A DNA stretch of 64,000 nucleotides from Limnanthes douglasii subsp. nivea. Taxonomy: Eukaryota > Streptophyta > Magnoliopsida > Brassicales > Limnanthaceae. The position numbers were made by a program, and so were the translations under genes. The stretch's first letter is position 1, and each line of letters begins with the position of its first letter. The notes below the pieces were generated by a model that saw only the letters and a list, made by a program, of their open reading frames with translations, searched no databases and had not been told where the DNA came from. Positions 21,142 through 33,500 of the stretch are shown piece after piece. Location of the stretch: assembly GCA_036936605.1 (NCBI GenBank), contig JAUPFV010000004.1, positions 138,331,473 to 138,395,472 on the forward strand, in the 5' to 3' direction.

Positions 21142-21800
21142 TAGCTGCTAATCTCTGTTAACTCTGACTGCCCCTAGAGTCTTATGGGAAATGACTGTTG
21201 CATAACATTCCCTGGCTATCTTCTGGCTGCTCCAGACAACACCTACTTGTCCCTGGACAACACAATTTAAACATTGGTGGACTGTAGAGGCCATAACATG
21301 CATTCTGGAGAGCCGAGACCTCCCAAATATTGCATTGTAAGATGTTGGGAAATCCACCACAAAAAACAGTACTCTTACCATTTTTTAAAGGGTCCTTTGC
21401 CTAACAACACTTACTCTTCAAACTCCCCAATCACGTCTGCAGAAATTCCTGTGAATCCTACGATGGTTCTGTTCGAACGTTGTATAACTAAAGGGTATCT
21501 CATCCGCTTGTATGAACTTAAAAACATGATATTTTCCGAACTGCCTATATCAATCAGAATCTGGCGTATATCATTTCCCCCTATCAATACCCCTATCAAA
21601 ACTGCATCTTCATGAGGTCCTGTAATGTCTTTTAGGATCATCCTCATAAAAAACTAGAACGGGTGATGAGGATTGACACTGGTGGGTGGACATCCCACCA
21701 TCCAACTGGGTGGCCAAATTATGGATATGCCTTTTCCTTGATGAAGTGGAAGGCGAATTCGTATATCCCCTCCGAAAATAGTTAATACTAAAAAACATTA
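21142..21800 (-). pseudogene. Protease of Tat copy 2, dead active site
   Basis: Aspartic protease region with ILIDIGSSENIMFLSSYK: the DTGSS active-site Thr has become Ile. Preceded by GPHEDAVLIGV and followed by SYNAIFGRSRLSRMHV in another frame. Frameshifts at several points. Compare ILVDTGSSANILF in copy 1. Confidence 0.82.
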
Positions 21801-21954
21801 ATCAGACCGGAACCATTTTGGTCTTATCTGTTATAACCCCTACTTGATTTCAACTCGGATCTGGATCAAGATACTCAGCGTCTATATCAAACCTTTCAAC
21901 AATTACCATTGCACCCTCTTGCGTGGATGTCCCAGGATTGTTCGAAGGACCAAT

Positions 21955-23500
21955 TCAGGGAGTATTAGCTTGTGAATTATCCGGTCTGCCTCCCCTTTGT
22001 TTTTTGACATAGGCTCCTAACTTTCCCCTTTCAATGAGGTTGTGAACCTCATGCTTCAAGGCTATACAATTATGCGTATCATGGCCTATGTCATTGTGGT
22101 ATTGGCAGAAACGGGTGCTCCGGTTTTCTCTAGAAGATTGCATAGCTATTGGCTTTCTAAAGTGCACCACATTTTTAATTTTGTCATAGATTGTAGCCAC
22201 ACTTCCCCCCAATTCACAAAACCACTCAGGTTGAACCCAAGGCCCCCTCTTATTTCTGACATGTTGGTTCTGAGTCTGGTTATACTGATTTTGTCTTGAC
22301 TGGTTAGATCTCTGTCTAGTTTTTTTTGTCTTATAACCGGACTGATTAGTAGCTTGAGGTGTTGTTGTTATAGTTGTGGACTTAACCTGGCGGTGTACTC
22401 TGGTTTTCTTAGTATCCTCTATGTTGATTTTCTTTCCCACTTGATTAAACAAACCATCCTATGTCATAACCTTCTTCCGAGTTACTGAATCGGCTAGATT
22501 ACCTGGATTTAAACCTTGTCTGACTGAAGCAATTGCAACCTATTCAAAGCAATCTTCTAGCCCATTCTTTGTGTTCACAAACGACTGATGTACTCCTTTA
22601 GGGACTCGTTCGGCATCTGAGCACAATGGATAATGATGTCCCTATTACCCTTGAGTTCTTTACTTCCAACAAATTGCCTTCGGAAGACAACCCAGAATGT
22701 ATCAAAATTTCTTATACATCCCTGAAGGAGACTGTTGTACCATTTGAGGGAACTTCCTGTGAAAGTTTGAGAGAAGGCCCGACATAATAGCTTGTCATCG
22801 TTGTCAAAATTCATCATAAATTTCTTAAACTGCTCTAGATGGTTGTCCGGATCGCGACTCCCATCATATTTCTCCATCTTGGAGCTATCAAACCTCTTAG
22901 GAAGATTTCCGGAGAGTATTTTGTTGGACAAAGGTGATTGCCTCCAATTTTCGCTACGACTAAAAATAATATCTTCAATAGAGGTAGCAATAATACCAGG
23001 TTCGGATTAGAAAGCAAAAAGATCAATCAACAAGTGGTTAATATGCTGGTGGGCTGACCCTTTACCCTTCCCATGGTGCTTCTTAAGCCTGCCATGCCTA
23101 TCTTTTTTTCTTGAATATTTTTTAGTCAGCCTCATTTTCTTTTGTGATCGCCCTTCATCACTGCTTGAATATACTGACTCTTCAAGCTCTGGCTCATTAG
23201 ATGAGCTGCTGAAGGACCATATGTTAAGCTTTCCAAGGGTTTAGATCGGTATGTCTTCTTATAACTGAGATGAGTCTTCAAGGACTGCTCGTTCTCTCCA
23301 GGATTGCCAGTGTGGTGAAGTACTGACGTACCAGATTTTTCCTTAACCCATTTCTCTGCTTGTTTTATTTCTCTTAGCGCCTCTATTTCAGCTCTTAACT
23401 GGTTGCACTCCTCGATAGTATATTCATTGTTTTCCCTTGCAACTCCCCCCCTTAGGAGGTGGAACGTTCTGCTCATTCGGATCCATCCAAACTACTTTTC
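21955..23500 (-). pseudogene. gag: Gag of Tat copy 2
   Basis: Three open pieces in shifted frames. The N-terminal piece (23132-23476) is charged and lacks a clear ATG context. The core (22575-22931) has PKRFDSSKMEKYDGSRDPDN, FCRAFSQTF-type and LKWYNSLLQGCIRNFDTFW motifs. The C-terminal piece (21955-22452) is Gln/Asn-rich and basic, with a CQYHNDIGHDTHNCIALKHE Cys/His cluster. Closely matches gag of copy 1 in order and sequence. A frameshift lies between core and C-terminal piece, so no full Gag can be made. Confidence 0.85.
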
Positions 23501-23537
23501 TTGCTGGTTTCCAATGGTGAAATTCAGGCACCGTCGT

Positions 23538-23557
23538 GCTCCCACTGTGGTCGCCAA
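23538..23557 (-). promoter_or_regulatory. Primer-binding site of Tat copy 2
   Basis: TTGGCGACCACAGTGGGAGC on the minus strand, two bases from the 5' LTR end. Matches copy 1 except one base. Confidence 0.72.
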
Positions 23558-23559
23558 TT

Positions 23560-23918
23560 TGGTGTGGTAAATTTTTGTCTGAGGGTAATTTTATAAAGTG
23601 TTTTAAGGAATTTATGTTTAAGGTAGAGAGTAGTGAAATAATTAAGTTGTGTGCTAGCAGTAAACTATGATTACCCGTATTAATGAAAGTAGTTGCGGTA
23701 TTTATACTTAATTAATGACCCATGGGCCTATCAGGTCAGATTGTGAAGTTGAGTCAAATTTAAAGACCCATTAGTAATTTGGTGTGACGTGACCAACATC
23801 TAGCTTAGTCACCACTTATTACGTTTGTCCAGTTCGGGTTTTTTATAATAGTGGTTATGGTCCAAGCTGCCCCTCAGACTAAGTACAGAGTGAACACCTA
23901 AAATATCTGATCTCATCA
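23560..23918 (-). repeat. 5' LTR of Tat copy 2
   Basis: 359 bp, TGGTGTGG...GATCTCATCA on the plus strand. About 87% identical by eye to 12309-12664. Confidence 0.92.
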
Positions 23919-23923
23919 ATAGT
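23919..23923. repeat. Target site duplication, right copy
   Basis: ATAGT, identical to 12304-12308. Confidence 0.9.
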
Positions 23924-26900
23924 AATATTCACTAACTCCGTGGAGTACTGATGTTTGTCTCTTGAAAGTGCTTATGTGAAGAATACCACCACTTGCTCAT
24001 TTTTTATTCAATACTTAATATCAACTTTTAAGAAATAATACAACAACCCGGGATCACTCACATCATATAATTTTTTCACATCAGTCTTGAAGTGTGAGAT
24101 TATTCTTTCATCATTTCTAGTTATCACCATATCATTGACGTAAAGATATATAATGAGAATTTCATATGTACTTTATTTATTGATATCGAAGTTTAGTTGT
24201 TCTTAAATTTTCCATTTTTTTGCTTTAAACTAACAATCAATCTCGTTCTACCATGTTTGAAGTGCTTGTTTGAGCTCGTTCATTGTCTTTTTCAATGAAT
24301 ACACCTTTTTTTCTTATCATGATGTTACAAATTTGTGAGGGTACTCTACATACACCTCTTTTTACCATTCATAATTAGTGATTTACATCCACTTGATGTA
24401 ATAACCAGCTATATTAATATGTCAGTGCAATGATAACATGAATTGTGTTCTGTTTTGCTACTAGGGAGAAAATTTCTTCGAAATCGACTCCGGGTTGTTG
24501 AGAATAACGCTTAACAACCAACCTTGATTGCTTCTTCATGATGCACCCATCTAACTTTAACTTGGTTTTGTATATCCAGTTCAATTTGGTCAAGTCCTTC
24601 TCTTTTGGGTTTGTAACGAGTTACCTCATTTTTTATTTATTTACATTGATTTCTTAGTCAATTATTTTCTTCCAATATTTTTCCTTGATGAATTTTTTCG
24701 AAGATCGTTGGCTCAATGATGTAGAAATTGCATCGATCATACACATCTCTTAGATTCATCATTTTATTTAAGGTTGAACTCAGTGATTCTAAAGTTAATA
24801 TTGATTTTTGACTTGCTTTTGGGCTATTTATGAAGAAAATTGGCTCTTCGAGGTCATTTTATTATTATTTCTTGACTAATGATTCATAATTCCAATTGAT
24901 GTATGTTGTTTATTCTCAATCGTGCCATAATTCCATAAATAATTTAACTATACCTCTGGATGTTCGCTATGAAATTCAAGCACCAACTTTTTCTTCACAT
25001 GCCTCATTCTTTATTTTAACAACCAATTCCCTAATACTTTTCATCTACTTTACCATCTCTTCAATATTTAGACGTTTAGCTTTTCTCAATTCTTGTTGCT
25101 CCTTAAAACCAACAAATACCTTTTCCAATCGTCTAATAAAGGTAGTTTGAAGCTCACCAGTCAATCAGTTCTTGATCTGAGTACATATAACTTTTACTTA
25201 TTGACTGCTCCATAAAGGCGCTGCTAGAATACTGAGCAAATGATGAAGATCCAAAATTACTTGAGCTTTACTTTGAGAAGCTTGGTGCATCAAGGAAAAA
25301 ATGTTAAAGAAAGTATATAATCCAATAGTTGTGTTAACAAATGATATAAAGAAATAAAACATAAAGGAAAAACATAAATAAGACTTACATCAATACCCAA
25401 CTACATTTGTCTTCTAGCTAACTCCAAGGAAAGAAGATAAGGTGGAAAATATTTTGAATGTGCCGAGGAAACCAATTGACTAAAAATTTCTACCACTTGT
25501 TCCAGAGAGAAAGACTTACTCACTACAACATAAGAATATTACCGCAAGTGACCCTCAACTTTTGTTATCTCCATTGTGGTTAGTAAAAGTTAAGTTTCAG
25601 AAGTGGCCAATATATCATTTACATGTTCATTAAGAGTAACATCAATATTGGTATTCTAAAATATAATGGATGAGGATAATTGAACTTCATTAGCTGTGGT
25701 ATGAACCAAAATTTCAAGCATATGCTCATTACCAATTGGCCCATCAATCTTTGCTTTCTTAGGCTTAGATCCTTCACTCGAATCCTTTTGTTGCCACATT
25801 ATTTTATGCTCATGTTCTGAATGGCGACCCGCTTTCTTAGTGAACCTCTACTCAACATGTCTAAATTGGTATAAACTAATGTCTTCTTATCCTCTTTGTT
25901 TCCCCGAGTTAGAGAAGTTCTATAAAGCTTTTCCTTCGGCATATGAAGGTGTTTATGTTGCTTATGTTTCTAATCCCAAGATGATATTTCATAAAAGATT
26001 ACAACTAGTATAATCAGCTTATTATTATTTAAATTAAAGAGTCAACATCTCTTTGATTTTGAATTATATAACCCAAGACTATCCATTTTTACCTATCTTA
26101 TTGAGCTCGTGTTTTAGTTTCTTCATAACATGCGCATAACAGATACACCCATACATTTTTAGATGATATGCATAAGTTTTTATTCCACTCAACTTGAACT
26201 AAATTTTTATCTTCCACCGTATTTTTTGGACATCAGTTCAACAAATAGATCATCGTGGCTATAAATTGAGGCTAAAAAACATGAGAAATCCTTTCTCATG
26301 AAGCATTGACATTGACATCTCCTCTATGGTTTCATTATTTCTTTAAGAAACTTCACTTTATTATGAAGAGTAACCAACCTTTAACTGTCTATCTAAACCA
26401 ATATATTCATAAAAAATTTTGAACTCATTTGAGTTGTAGTCGCCATCTTGATCATGTCTTAATACTTTTATTAAGTGCTCATTTGGTCTTTTCACATACT
26501 ATTGTTTTTTTAAATAGAGAACACATTCAATTTATACATCATAAAGTACAATTACTTCATCATGAAAGAATCATCATACAATTTTTGTTACGGAAGTTAC
26601 TGAATTGCATACATCGGTATGAACTAACTCCAACAGTGCTTTAGTTGTCCATGTTTTTTAGAAATACAACTCAATGTTTTTTTCTGAGCGCATATCCTTC
26701 ACACACTTCCTTTAATTATTAAACTTGTGATAATACATAAACCATGTTCTTCTATTAACGGGATTTAGAAATTCAAATGTCCAAGCCTTCTATACTATAG
26801 CCACAAGTCAACAACCATTTTGGATTTGAGAGAAAAAATCATGTAAGAAAAAGTAATAGGACATATTCATTTTTTCTCAATTTTTATCTTTTTCACTTTA

Positions 26901-27100
26901 CACCTTATTTGATCAATTACAAGAGAGCTCTTCAAAATGAAAAACATATCCTTATTCAAGAAGTTGTCTAACACTTAGAAAATTTTATGTTAAGTCCTAG
27001 CAACTAATAAGGTCATATTCTCATACGACTCGTATCTCATTATTCAAGAGATAAAGTTCCTTCCCCAAGACTATGCTTTACTAAAATTAAGAAATGATAT
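23924..27100 (-). pseudogene. Decayed copia pol (PR end, IN, RT)
   Basis: Read right to left through many frame changes: NFLSVRQLLE (about 26960), the integrase with ELVHTDVCNSVT (about 26600) and KVLRHDQDGDYNSNEF, the IN C-terminus with YGCICYAHVMKKLKHELNKI (about 26130), an RT entry, and the RT active site as LYVNDMVITRNDE (about 24140), where the first Asp of YVDD has become Asn. The left end stops at the Tat insertion. No LTR, gag or RNase H remains attached. Copia order PR-IN-RT is clear, but no piece is intact. Confidence 0.75.
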
Positions 27101-29371
27101 TCCTTACGATGCCCGTATAATAAGGTCAAGTAAATATGACTGGAAATCTACCAAGTATTATGAAGACCCTAATATAGGACTATGTTGATCAAATCAAGTA
27201 AATAACATAAAAACATAATGAGAAACTTATTGGAAGATATGGATAAGGATTTAAGCTGATGAAACAAGAAGTATGAAGACTCAAGAGCGGGAAACTCCTA
27301 AGTATTATGACGGTCTCAAGTATATAACGATCAAAGTATAGAAAATAAATTGATCAAGACAAACAATTCACATGAAGAACCATATACAATCTCAATCAAG
27401 TTAAGAACATATGACCTAACGTGTTAAAACTAATACTCAAGAGCCTTCCAAAATCTTTCAGTATCTTATAAGACATTATTTAATATTACAAGAATACTAT
27501 AGGCAGTTAAAAGGTAAAATTATAATGTTTGTAACTAATCATTTCTTAAACGAATGCCACATGAACAAAATTATAATGTTTGATCCTTACATATTGGATA
27601 ACTATGGTGGATCCGAGGATCCAAATCACCACGTTAAAAAATTCATAAATGTTATGCTTAGATTTAATCCAGATGAAATCTTATTGTGTGAAGCATTTTC
27701 CATGATACTTATGAGAGTTGCATTGACATGTTCAATAATAGAAGAGCTTTGAAGAATTATGGACTTATTTATAAATTAATTCATTAAAAATAAGGTAATA
27801 AAAAGGATGAAAATTATCTTATGACTGTGTACCAACACCAAGGTGAGTCTTCAAGGAACTATGCATAAATGTTTGTCCAAGAAATGAATGACTTAGACGG
27901 TTGCGTTGAATCAATGAATTTATTAACTTTTGAAAGATGTCGTTCGGTAAATAAGATGTGGAATAAAGTTAACTCTCGATCTCCATAATATATGTTAACA
28001 CCAAATAGTGAGAGATCCTAAACATTTTATTGTATTTACCATCGTAATATGTATTATAGTTGGAGATGATAATTTAGCAATAATGTTTAGTAACTCAAGG
28101 AAAAAGACACATGAAAGATCTTAAGGTCTATTTTTTGACAAATCAACAATGCATTTTAGCAGATATTCATTCCCATCCTTGAATTTTAATGATTATGAAA
28201 TGGGTGGTTAGTTACTCTTTATGAAAATGTTTTGCGCGTAACAATTGAGATTGATGGTGCAACCATGAGAAGAGTAATGGTTGATAATGACAACTTAACT
28301 AATGTTATTTTTCAAAATGGATATGATAAAATGATCGAGTTAACATCTTATAAGAAGACATAAAGAAATATGGTTAGTTTCATTGGGCGACAAACTAATT
28401 GCATTGAAAAAGTGGAGCTTCTAGTTGTTATGGGTCATGACAAAAAAAAAGCGAGAACTTTGTTTATGGTGGTTGATACACTGACTTTGTATAATATAAT
28501 TCTTAGTCGTCATTGACTACATAAAATTAAGACAGTGGATTTATCTTACCATCAATATTATATAATTGCTTTATCCTCGTCCAATAATAGTCAACAAGTT
28601 GAGTCTCATAATATTTTTATAAGAAATTATAATAAAGATGTTAATAGTTCAAAGAAAGTAGTTTGTGTAGCTAAATAAATAGGTGATAGAGGAGAATTTG
28701 TTGATTTTGAAGTATTTGTACCAGGTAATCTAATAGTAAGGAGAGTTATCTATGATACGAGGAAGATGAATTTGGAAACTTAGTACCTTTAAAATTTCAC
28801 AAACTATTATTGTAAACAAGTTTGTTTCATCAAGGCGATTGTTAATACAAGTTATTTATTTTGTGGTTTTAACAAATATTTGGATCGTCTTATACCTTGC
28901 TAGTTTCTCAAGAAATATAAAGTATGTGTTGAAATGTTGGAAAAATAAATAATTTTATAAAATAATATTTAGTGAACATGAAATATCGATGAGTTAATCA
29001 ACATGACATTTTTGGTATAAGAAAATATAAATTGATTCAAAGGAAAATATAAAATTAAAAGCTAACATGGTTTAAAACCAAGCCCGTCATTGGAAGAATA
29101 AAAGGCTATACAAGCAAACCTAGATTTAAGCCACGCCCACGTAGTATGCAATTTTCCATACCATTGCCCGACCATTTTGGGAAATACGAACCTGGCTACA
29201 AGCCACGTCCTACAGGGTACTTAGTTGCTTATAATGTGGCTTGTCCATTGACTCAAATGCGAACATGAGTTTAAGCAATGTCCTATGTGATTTCCAATTT
29301 CCCACATTGTGGCTTTACCACTATGTTAAGCACGAATATGAGTATAAGTCAAGCCTCAAACGACCACCCAA
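26150..29371. repeat. Tandem duplication, copy A (3.2 kb)
   Basis: Starts inside the copia integrase relic (GATGATATGCATAAGTTTTT) and ends after a gypsy gag/PR relic. The whole block recurs directly adjacent at 29372-33500. Stretches I aligned by eye differ at only about 2-6% of positions. Copy A lacks a roughly 970-bp segment present in copy B (30797-31768). Confidence 0.9.
27577..28785 (+). pseudogene. Gypsy gag and protease relic, copy A
   Basis: Gag core piece FDPYILDNYGGSEDPNHHVK, then CEAFSMILMRVALT, followed by stops. About 500 bases further lies a protease strand TMRRVMVDNDNLTNVIFQNG, where the usual DTGSS/DNGSS active site is worn, then FIGRQTNCIEKVELLV and LFMVVDTLTLYNIILSRH. The order and motifs match the gag-PR region of Tat-like gypsy elements. 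The gag N-terminus is missing because of the deletion in this copy. Confidence 0.65.
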
Positions 29372-30991
29372 TTTTTTTTAGATGATATGCATAAGTTTTT
29401 ATTCCACTCAACTTCAACTGAATGTTTATCTTCCACCATAGTTTTTGGACATCAGTTCAACAGATAGATCATTGTGGCTATAAATTGAGGCTAAAAAAAC
29501 ATGAGCAATCCTTTCTCATGAAGCATTGACATTGACATCTCCTCTATAGTTTCATTATTTCTTTAAGAAACTTCACTTTATTGTGGAGAGTATCCAACCT
29601 TTAACTGTCTATCTAACCCAATATCTTCATAAAATGTTTTGAACTTATTTGAGTTGTATTCGCCATCTTGATCATGTCTTAATATTGATTAAGTTCCCAT
29701 TCGGTCTTTTCACATACTATTGTTTTTTTTAAATAGAGAACACATTCAATTTATACATTATAAAGTACAATTACTTCATTATGAAAGAATCATCATACAA
29801 TATTTGTTACTGAGGTTATCGAATTGCATACATTGGTATGAACTAACTCCAACGGTGCTTTAGTTCTCCATGTTTTTTAAAAAATACAACTCAATGTTTT
29901 ATCTAAGCGTATATCCTTCACACACTTCTTTTAATTATTAAACTTGTGATAATACATAAACCATGTTCTTTTATTAAAGATTCGTCAGGATTTAGAAATT
30001 CAAATGTCCAAGCCTTCTATGCCATAGCCACAAGTCAGCAACCATTGTGGATTTGAGAGAAAAATTAATGTAAGAAAAAGTAATAGAAAAACTTCTATTT
30101 TTCTCTATTTTTACCTTTTCCACTTTACACCTTATTTAATCAATTACAAGACAGGTCTTCAAAACTAAAAACATATCCTTATTCAAGAAGTTGTCTAACA
30201 CTTAGAAAATTTTATGTTATGTTCTAGCAATTAATAAGGTCAAATTCCTCTACGACTCGTATCTCATTATTCAAGAGATGAGGTCCTTCCCCAAGGCTAT
30301 GCTTCACCAAAATTAAGAAATGATATTCCTTATGATGAACGTAGAATAAGGTCAAGTAAATACGGCTGGAAATCTACCAAGTATTATGAAGACCCTAAAA
30401 TAGGACTATGTTGATCAAATCAAGTAAATAACATAGAAAACAAAATGAGAAACTTATTAGAAGCTATGGATAAGGATTTAAGCTCATCTAGCAAGAAGTA
30501 TGAAAACTAAAGAGCAGAAAAACTCCTAAGTATTATGACGGTCTCAAGTAAATAAAGATCAAAGTATAGAAAATAAATTGGTCAAGACAAACAATTCACA
30601 TGAAGACCCATATACAATCTCAATCAAGTTAAGAACATATAACCTAACGTGCTAAAACTAATACTCAATAGCCTTCCAAAATCTTTTCGTATCTTATAAG
30701 ACATTATTTAATATTACTAAAATACTATAGGCAGTTAAAAGGTAAAATTATAATGTTTGTAACTATTCATTTCTTAGACGAATTCCACATGGACAAAAAG
30801 ATACGTGTTATTCTATAGATTTAAGATGAAGAATATAATATTAGTATAAATCAAAATTTCGCCTCTTTTAAAGGGTTTTGAAAATTATAATTACGAAATA
30901 AATCTAATAAGAAAGTAAATATTCATATATTTCCCCAGTTGTTCAGTCTTTTAGCCATTAGAAATATTTGTTAAGGATTTTTCCTTATCAT

Positions 30992-31011
30992 TTTTGGAGC
31001 CGTTTGTGGGA
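30992..31011 (+). promoter_or_regulatory. Gypsy PBS-like motif
   Basis: TTTTGGAGCCGTTTGTGGGA, close to the TTTGGCGCCGTTTGTGGGGA-type primer site. It follows ...CCTTATCA, a CA end, and lies about 700 bases before the gag relic. Only in copy B. Confidence 0.45.
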
Positions 31012-31689
31012 AAATCTTAGTAAAAAAATCATTAAACCAACAATGTTGAGCCACTTGAGAGTTGAAATCACTTCATCTAAATATTTCTTGGTTCGTAGAT
31101 CATCAACACATCTTCATGAAAATTCTGACGTTTTATGGCTTGCTGAGAATGAATTGGTGCAATGAATAACAAGTATTGTCTTACCCTCACATGAAAAATA
31201 ACAAATATACAGAATTTTAAGATTAATCTCTAATGTTGTGGTGAATAAATTTGGTCCATTCGATGTTCTTCCAGTCAATCTTGAAGAAGAAAACGCGAGA
31301 GTGTCAACTTGCAAGTGCTGATGTAACAAACAACTCACATATCCAACAACTAATGTTTTTATCAGGTTCCTTCAGAAATAAATGAGCTACTCATGAAGGT
31401 GAGTATTTTTCTGTTTTAAATTCATTACAATTGTAAATGAACGAACTAAAGCAAGGAAAATATTATGTTAATACAGGACAAAATTTAAGAGAGGAGGAGG
31501 GACAAAGTAAATTCGAACTAATTAAAAAAATGACTGGTAGAGAAAATGAATATAAAAATAAGGTAGTTGCTCAAAAACTTTTAAACAAAGAAAAATAAAA
31601 CAAGGATAAAGAAAATAATGAATGTTCTAGTAATTAATCAGTTTCTAAATGCAAAGAAAAAATAAAGAAAGAATATAAGAAAACTCTTT

Positions 31690-32926
31690 AAAGATCAAAG
31701 CTATTTTCTTATGCTCTCACACAATCTCCATTATCTCAAAACATCTTTGAAGGTGATTTACTAAAGAAGTTTGATCCTTACATATTGGATAACTATGGTG
31801 CATCCGAGGATCCAAATCACCATGTTAAAAAATTCATAAATGTTATGCTTGGATTTAATCCAGATGAAATCTTATTGTGTGAAGCATTTTCCATGATACT
31901 TATGAGAGTTGCATTGACATGTTTAATAATAGAAGAGCTTTGAAGAATTATGGACTTATTTATAAATTAATTCATTAAAAATAAGGTAATAAAAAGGATG
32001 AAAATTATCTTATGACTGTGTACCAACACCAAGGTGAGTCTTCAAGGAACTATGTATAAATGTTTGTCCAAGCAATGAATGACTTAGACGGTTGCGTTGA
32101 ATCAATGAATTTATTAACTTTTGAAAGATGTCGTCCGGTAAATAAGATGTGGAATAACGTTAACTCTCGATCTCCATAATATATGTTAACACCAAATAGT
32201 GAGAGATCCTAAACATTTTATTGTATTTATCATCGTAATATGTACTATAGTTGGAGACTATAATTTAGGAATAACGTTTAGTAACTCAAGGAAAAAGACA
32301 CATGAAAGATCTTAAGGTATATTTGTTGACAAATCAACAATGCATTTTAGAAGATATTTTAATGATGATAAAATGGGTGGTTAGTTACTCTTTATGAAAA
32401 TGTTTTGCGAGTAACAATTGAGATTGATGGTGCAACCATGAGAAGAGTAATGGTTGATAATGACAATTTAACTAATGTTATTTTTCAAAATGGATATGAT
32501 AAGACGATTGAGTTAACATCTTATAAGAAAACATAAAGAAATATGTTTAGTTTCGTTGGGCGACAAATTAATTGCTTGGAAGAAGTGGAGCTTCTAGTTG
32601 CGATGGGTCATGAAAAACAAAATAACGAGAGCTTTGTTTATGGTGGTTGATACACTGGCTACATAAAATTGAGGCAGCGGATTTATCTTACCATCAATAT
32701 TATTTAATTTCTTTATCCTCGTCCAATAGTAGTCAACAAGTTGATTCTGATAATATTTTTATAGGAAATTATAATAAAGATGTTAATGGTTCAAAGAAAG
32801 TAGTTTGTGTAGCTAAATCAATAGATGATAGAGGAGAATTTGTTGATTTTGAAGTATTTGTACGAGGTAATCTAATAGTAAGGAGAGTTATCTATGATAC
32901 GAGGAAGATAAATTTGGAAACTTAGT
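31690..32926 (+). pseudogene. Gypsy gag and protease relic, copy B
   Basis: Fuller than copy A: LFSYALTQSPLSQNIFEGDL runs straight into KKFDPYILDNYGASEDPNHH, CEAFSMILMRVALT and a stop. The protease part has the same worn VDNDNLTNVIFQNG site. A small deletion relative to copy A brings the downstream part (32647-32925) into one open frame of 92 residues, which is unlikely to be translated on its own. Copy B represents the older state. Confidence 0.65.
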
Positions 32927-33500
32927 ACCTTTAAAATTTCACAAACTATTATTGTAAACAAGTTTGTTTCATCAAGGCGATTATTAATACAAGTTATTTA
33001 TTTTGTGGTTTTAACAAATATTTGGATCGTCTTATACCTTGCTAGTTTCTCAAGAAATATAAAGTATGTGTTGAAATGTTGGAAAAATAAATAATTTTAT
33101 AAAATAATATTTAGTGAACTGGAAATATCCATGAGTTAATCAACATGACAATTTTGGCATAAGAAAATATATACTGATTCAAAGGAAAATATAAATTTAA
33201 AAGCTAACACGGTTTAAAACCAAGCCCGTCTTTGAAAGAATAAGAGGGTATACTAGAAAAACTAGATTTAAGCCACGCCCACGTAGTATGCAATTTCTCA
33301 TACCGTTGCCCGACCATTGTGTGAAATACGAACCTGGCTACCAGCCACGTCCTATAGGGTACTTAGTTGCTCATAATGTGGCATGTCCATTGAATCAAAT
33401 GCGAACATACCTTTAAGCAATGTCCTATGTGATTTCGAATTTCCCATATTGTGGCTTTACCACTGTGTCAAACCCGTATATGAAGTCAAGCCTCAAAAAC

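Larger units (their letters stand above)
12309..23918 (-). mobile_element. Complete Tat-lineage Ty3/gypsy element, copy 2
   Basis: An 11.6-kb element read right to left: 5' LTR, PBS, gag, PR, RT, gypsy RNase H, a second archaeal-type RNase H, integrase, an extra gene on the opposite strand, PPT, 3' LTR. A perfect ATAGT duplication flanks it. The two LTRs are about 87% identical by eye (roughly 45 differences in 357 positions), so insertion was old. All coding regions carry stops or frameshifts. A 1.46-kb copia/TRIM block is nested in RT. The second RNase H and an antisense extra gene are both described traits of the Tat lineage. Confidence 0.93.
29372..33500. repeat. Tandem duplication, copy B (4.1 kb)
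   Basis: Second copy: copia integrase relic (minus, 29372-30740), an extra segment with a PBS-like motif and gag start, then gypsy gag and protease relics (plus). It ends at AAGTCAAGCCTCAAA near 33500, matching the end of copy A near 29360. Confidence 0.9.

Noticed and set aside
12309..23918. Endogenous plant pararetrovirus
   Set aside because: LTRs, target duplication, PBS and integrase show an LTR retrotransposon.
23924..24200. Proof that copia C1 continues left of the Tat insertion
   Set aside because: The 5-bp duplication predicts it, but the reading left of 12303 is too decayed to recognise as copia RNase H.
29000..29370. Lys/Arg/Pro-rich reading (KPRFKPRPRS) as a new protein
   Set aside because: It follows the gypsy relic in both duplicated copies, but stops interrupt it and no family was recognised.
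32647..32925. 92-residue open frame as a small gene
   Set aside because: It is the tail of the gypsy protease relic, opened by a small deletion compared with copy A.
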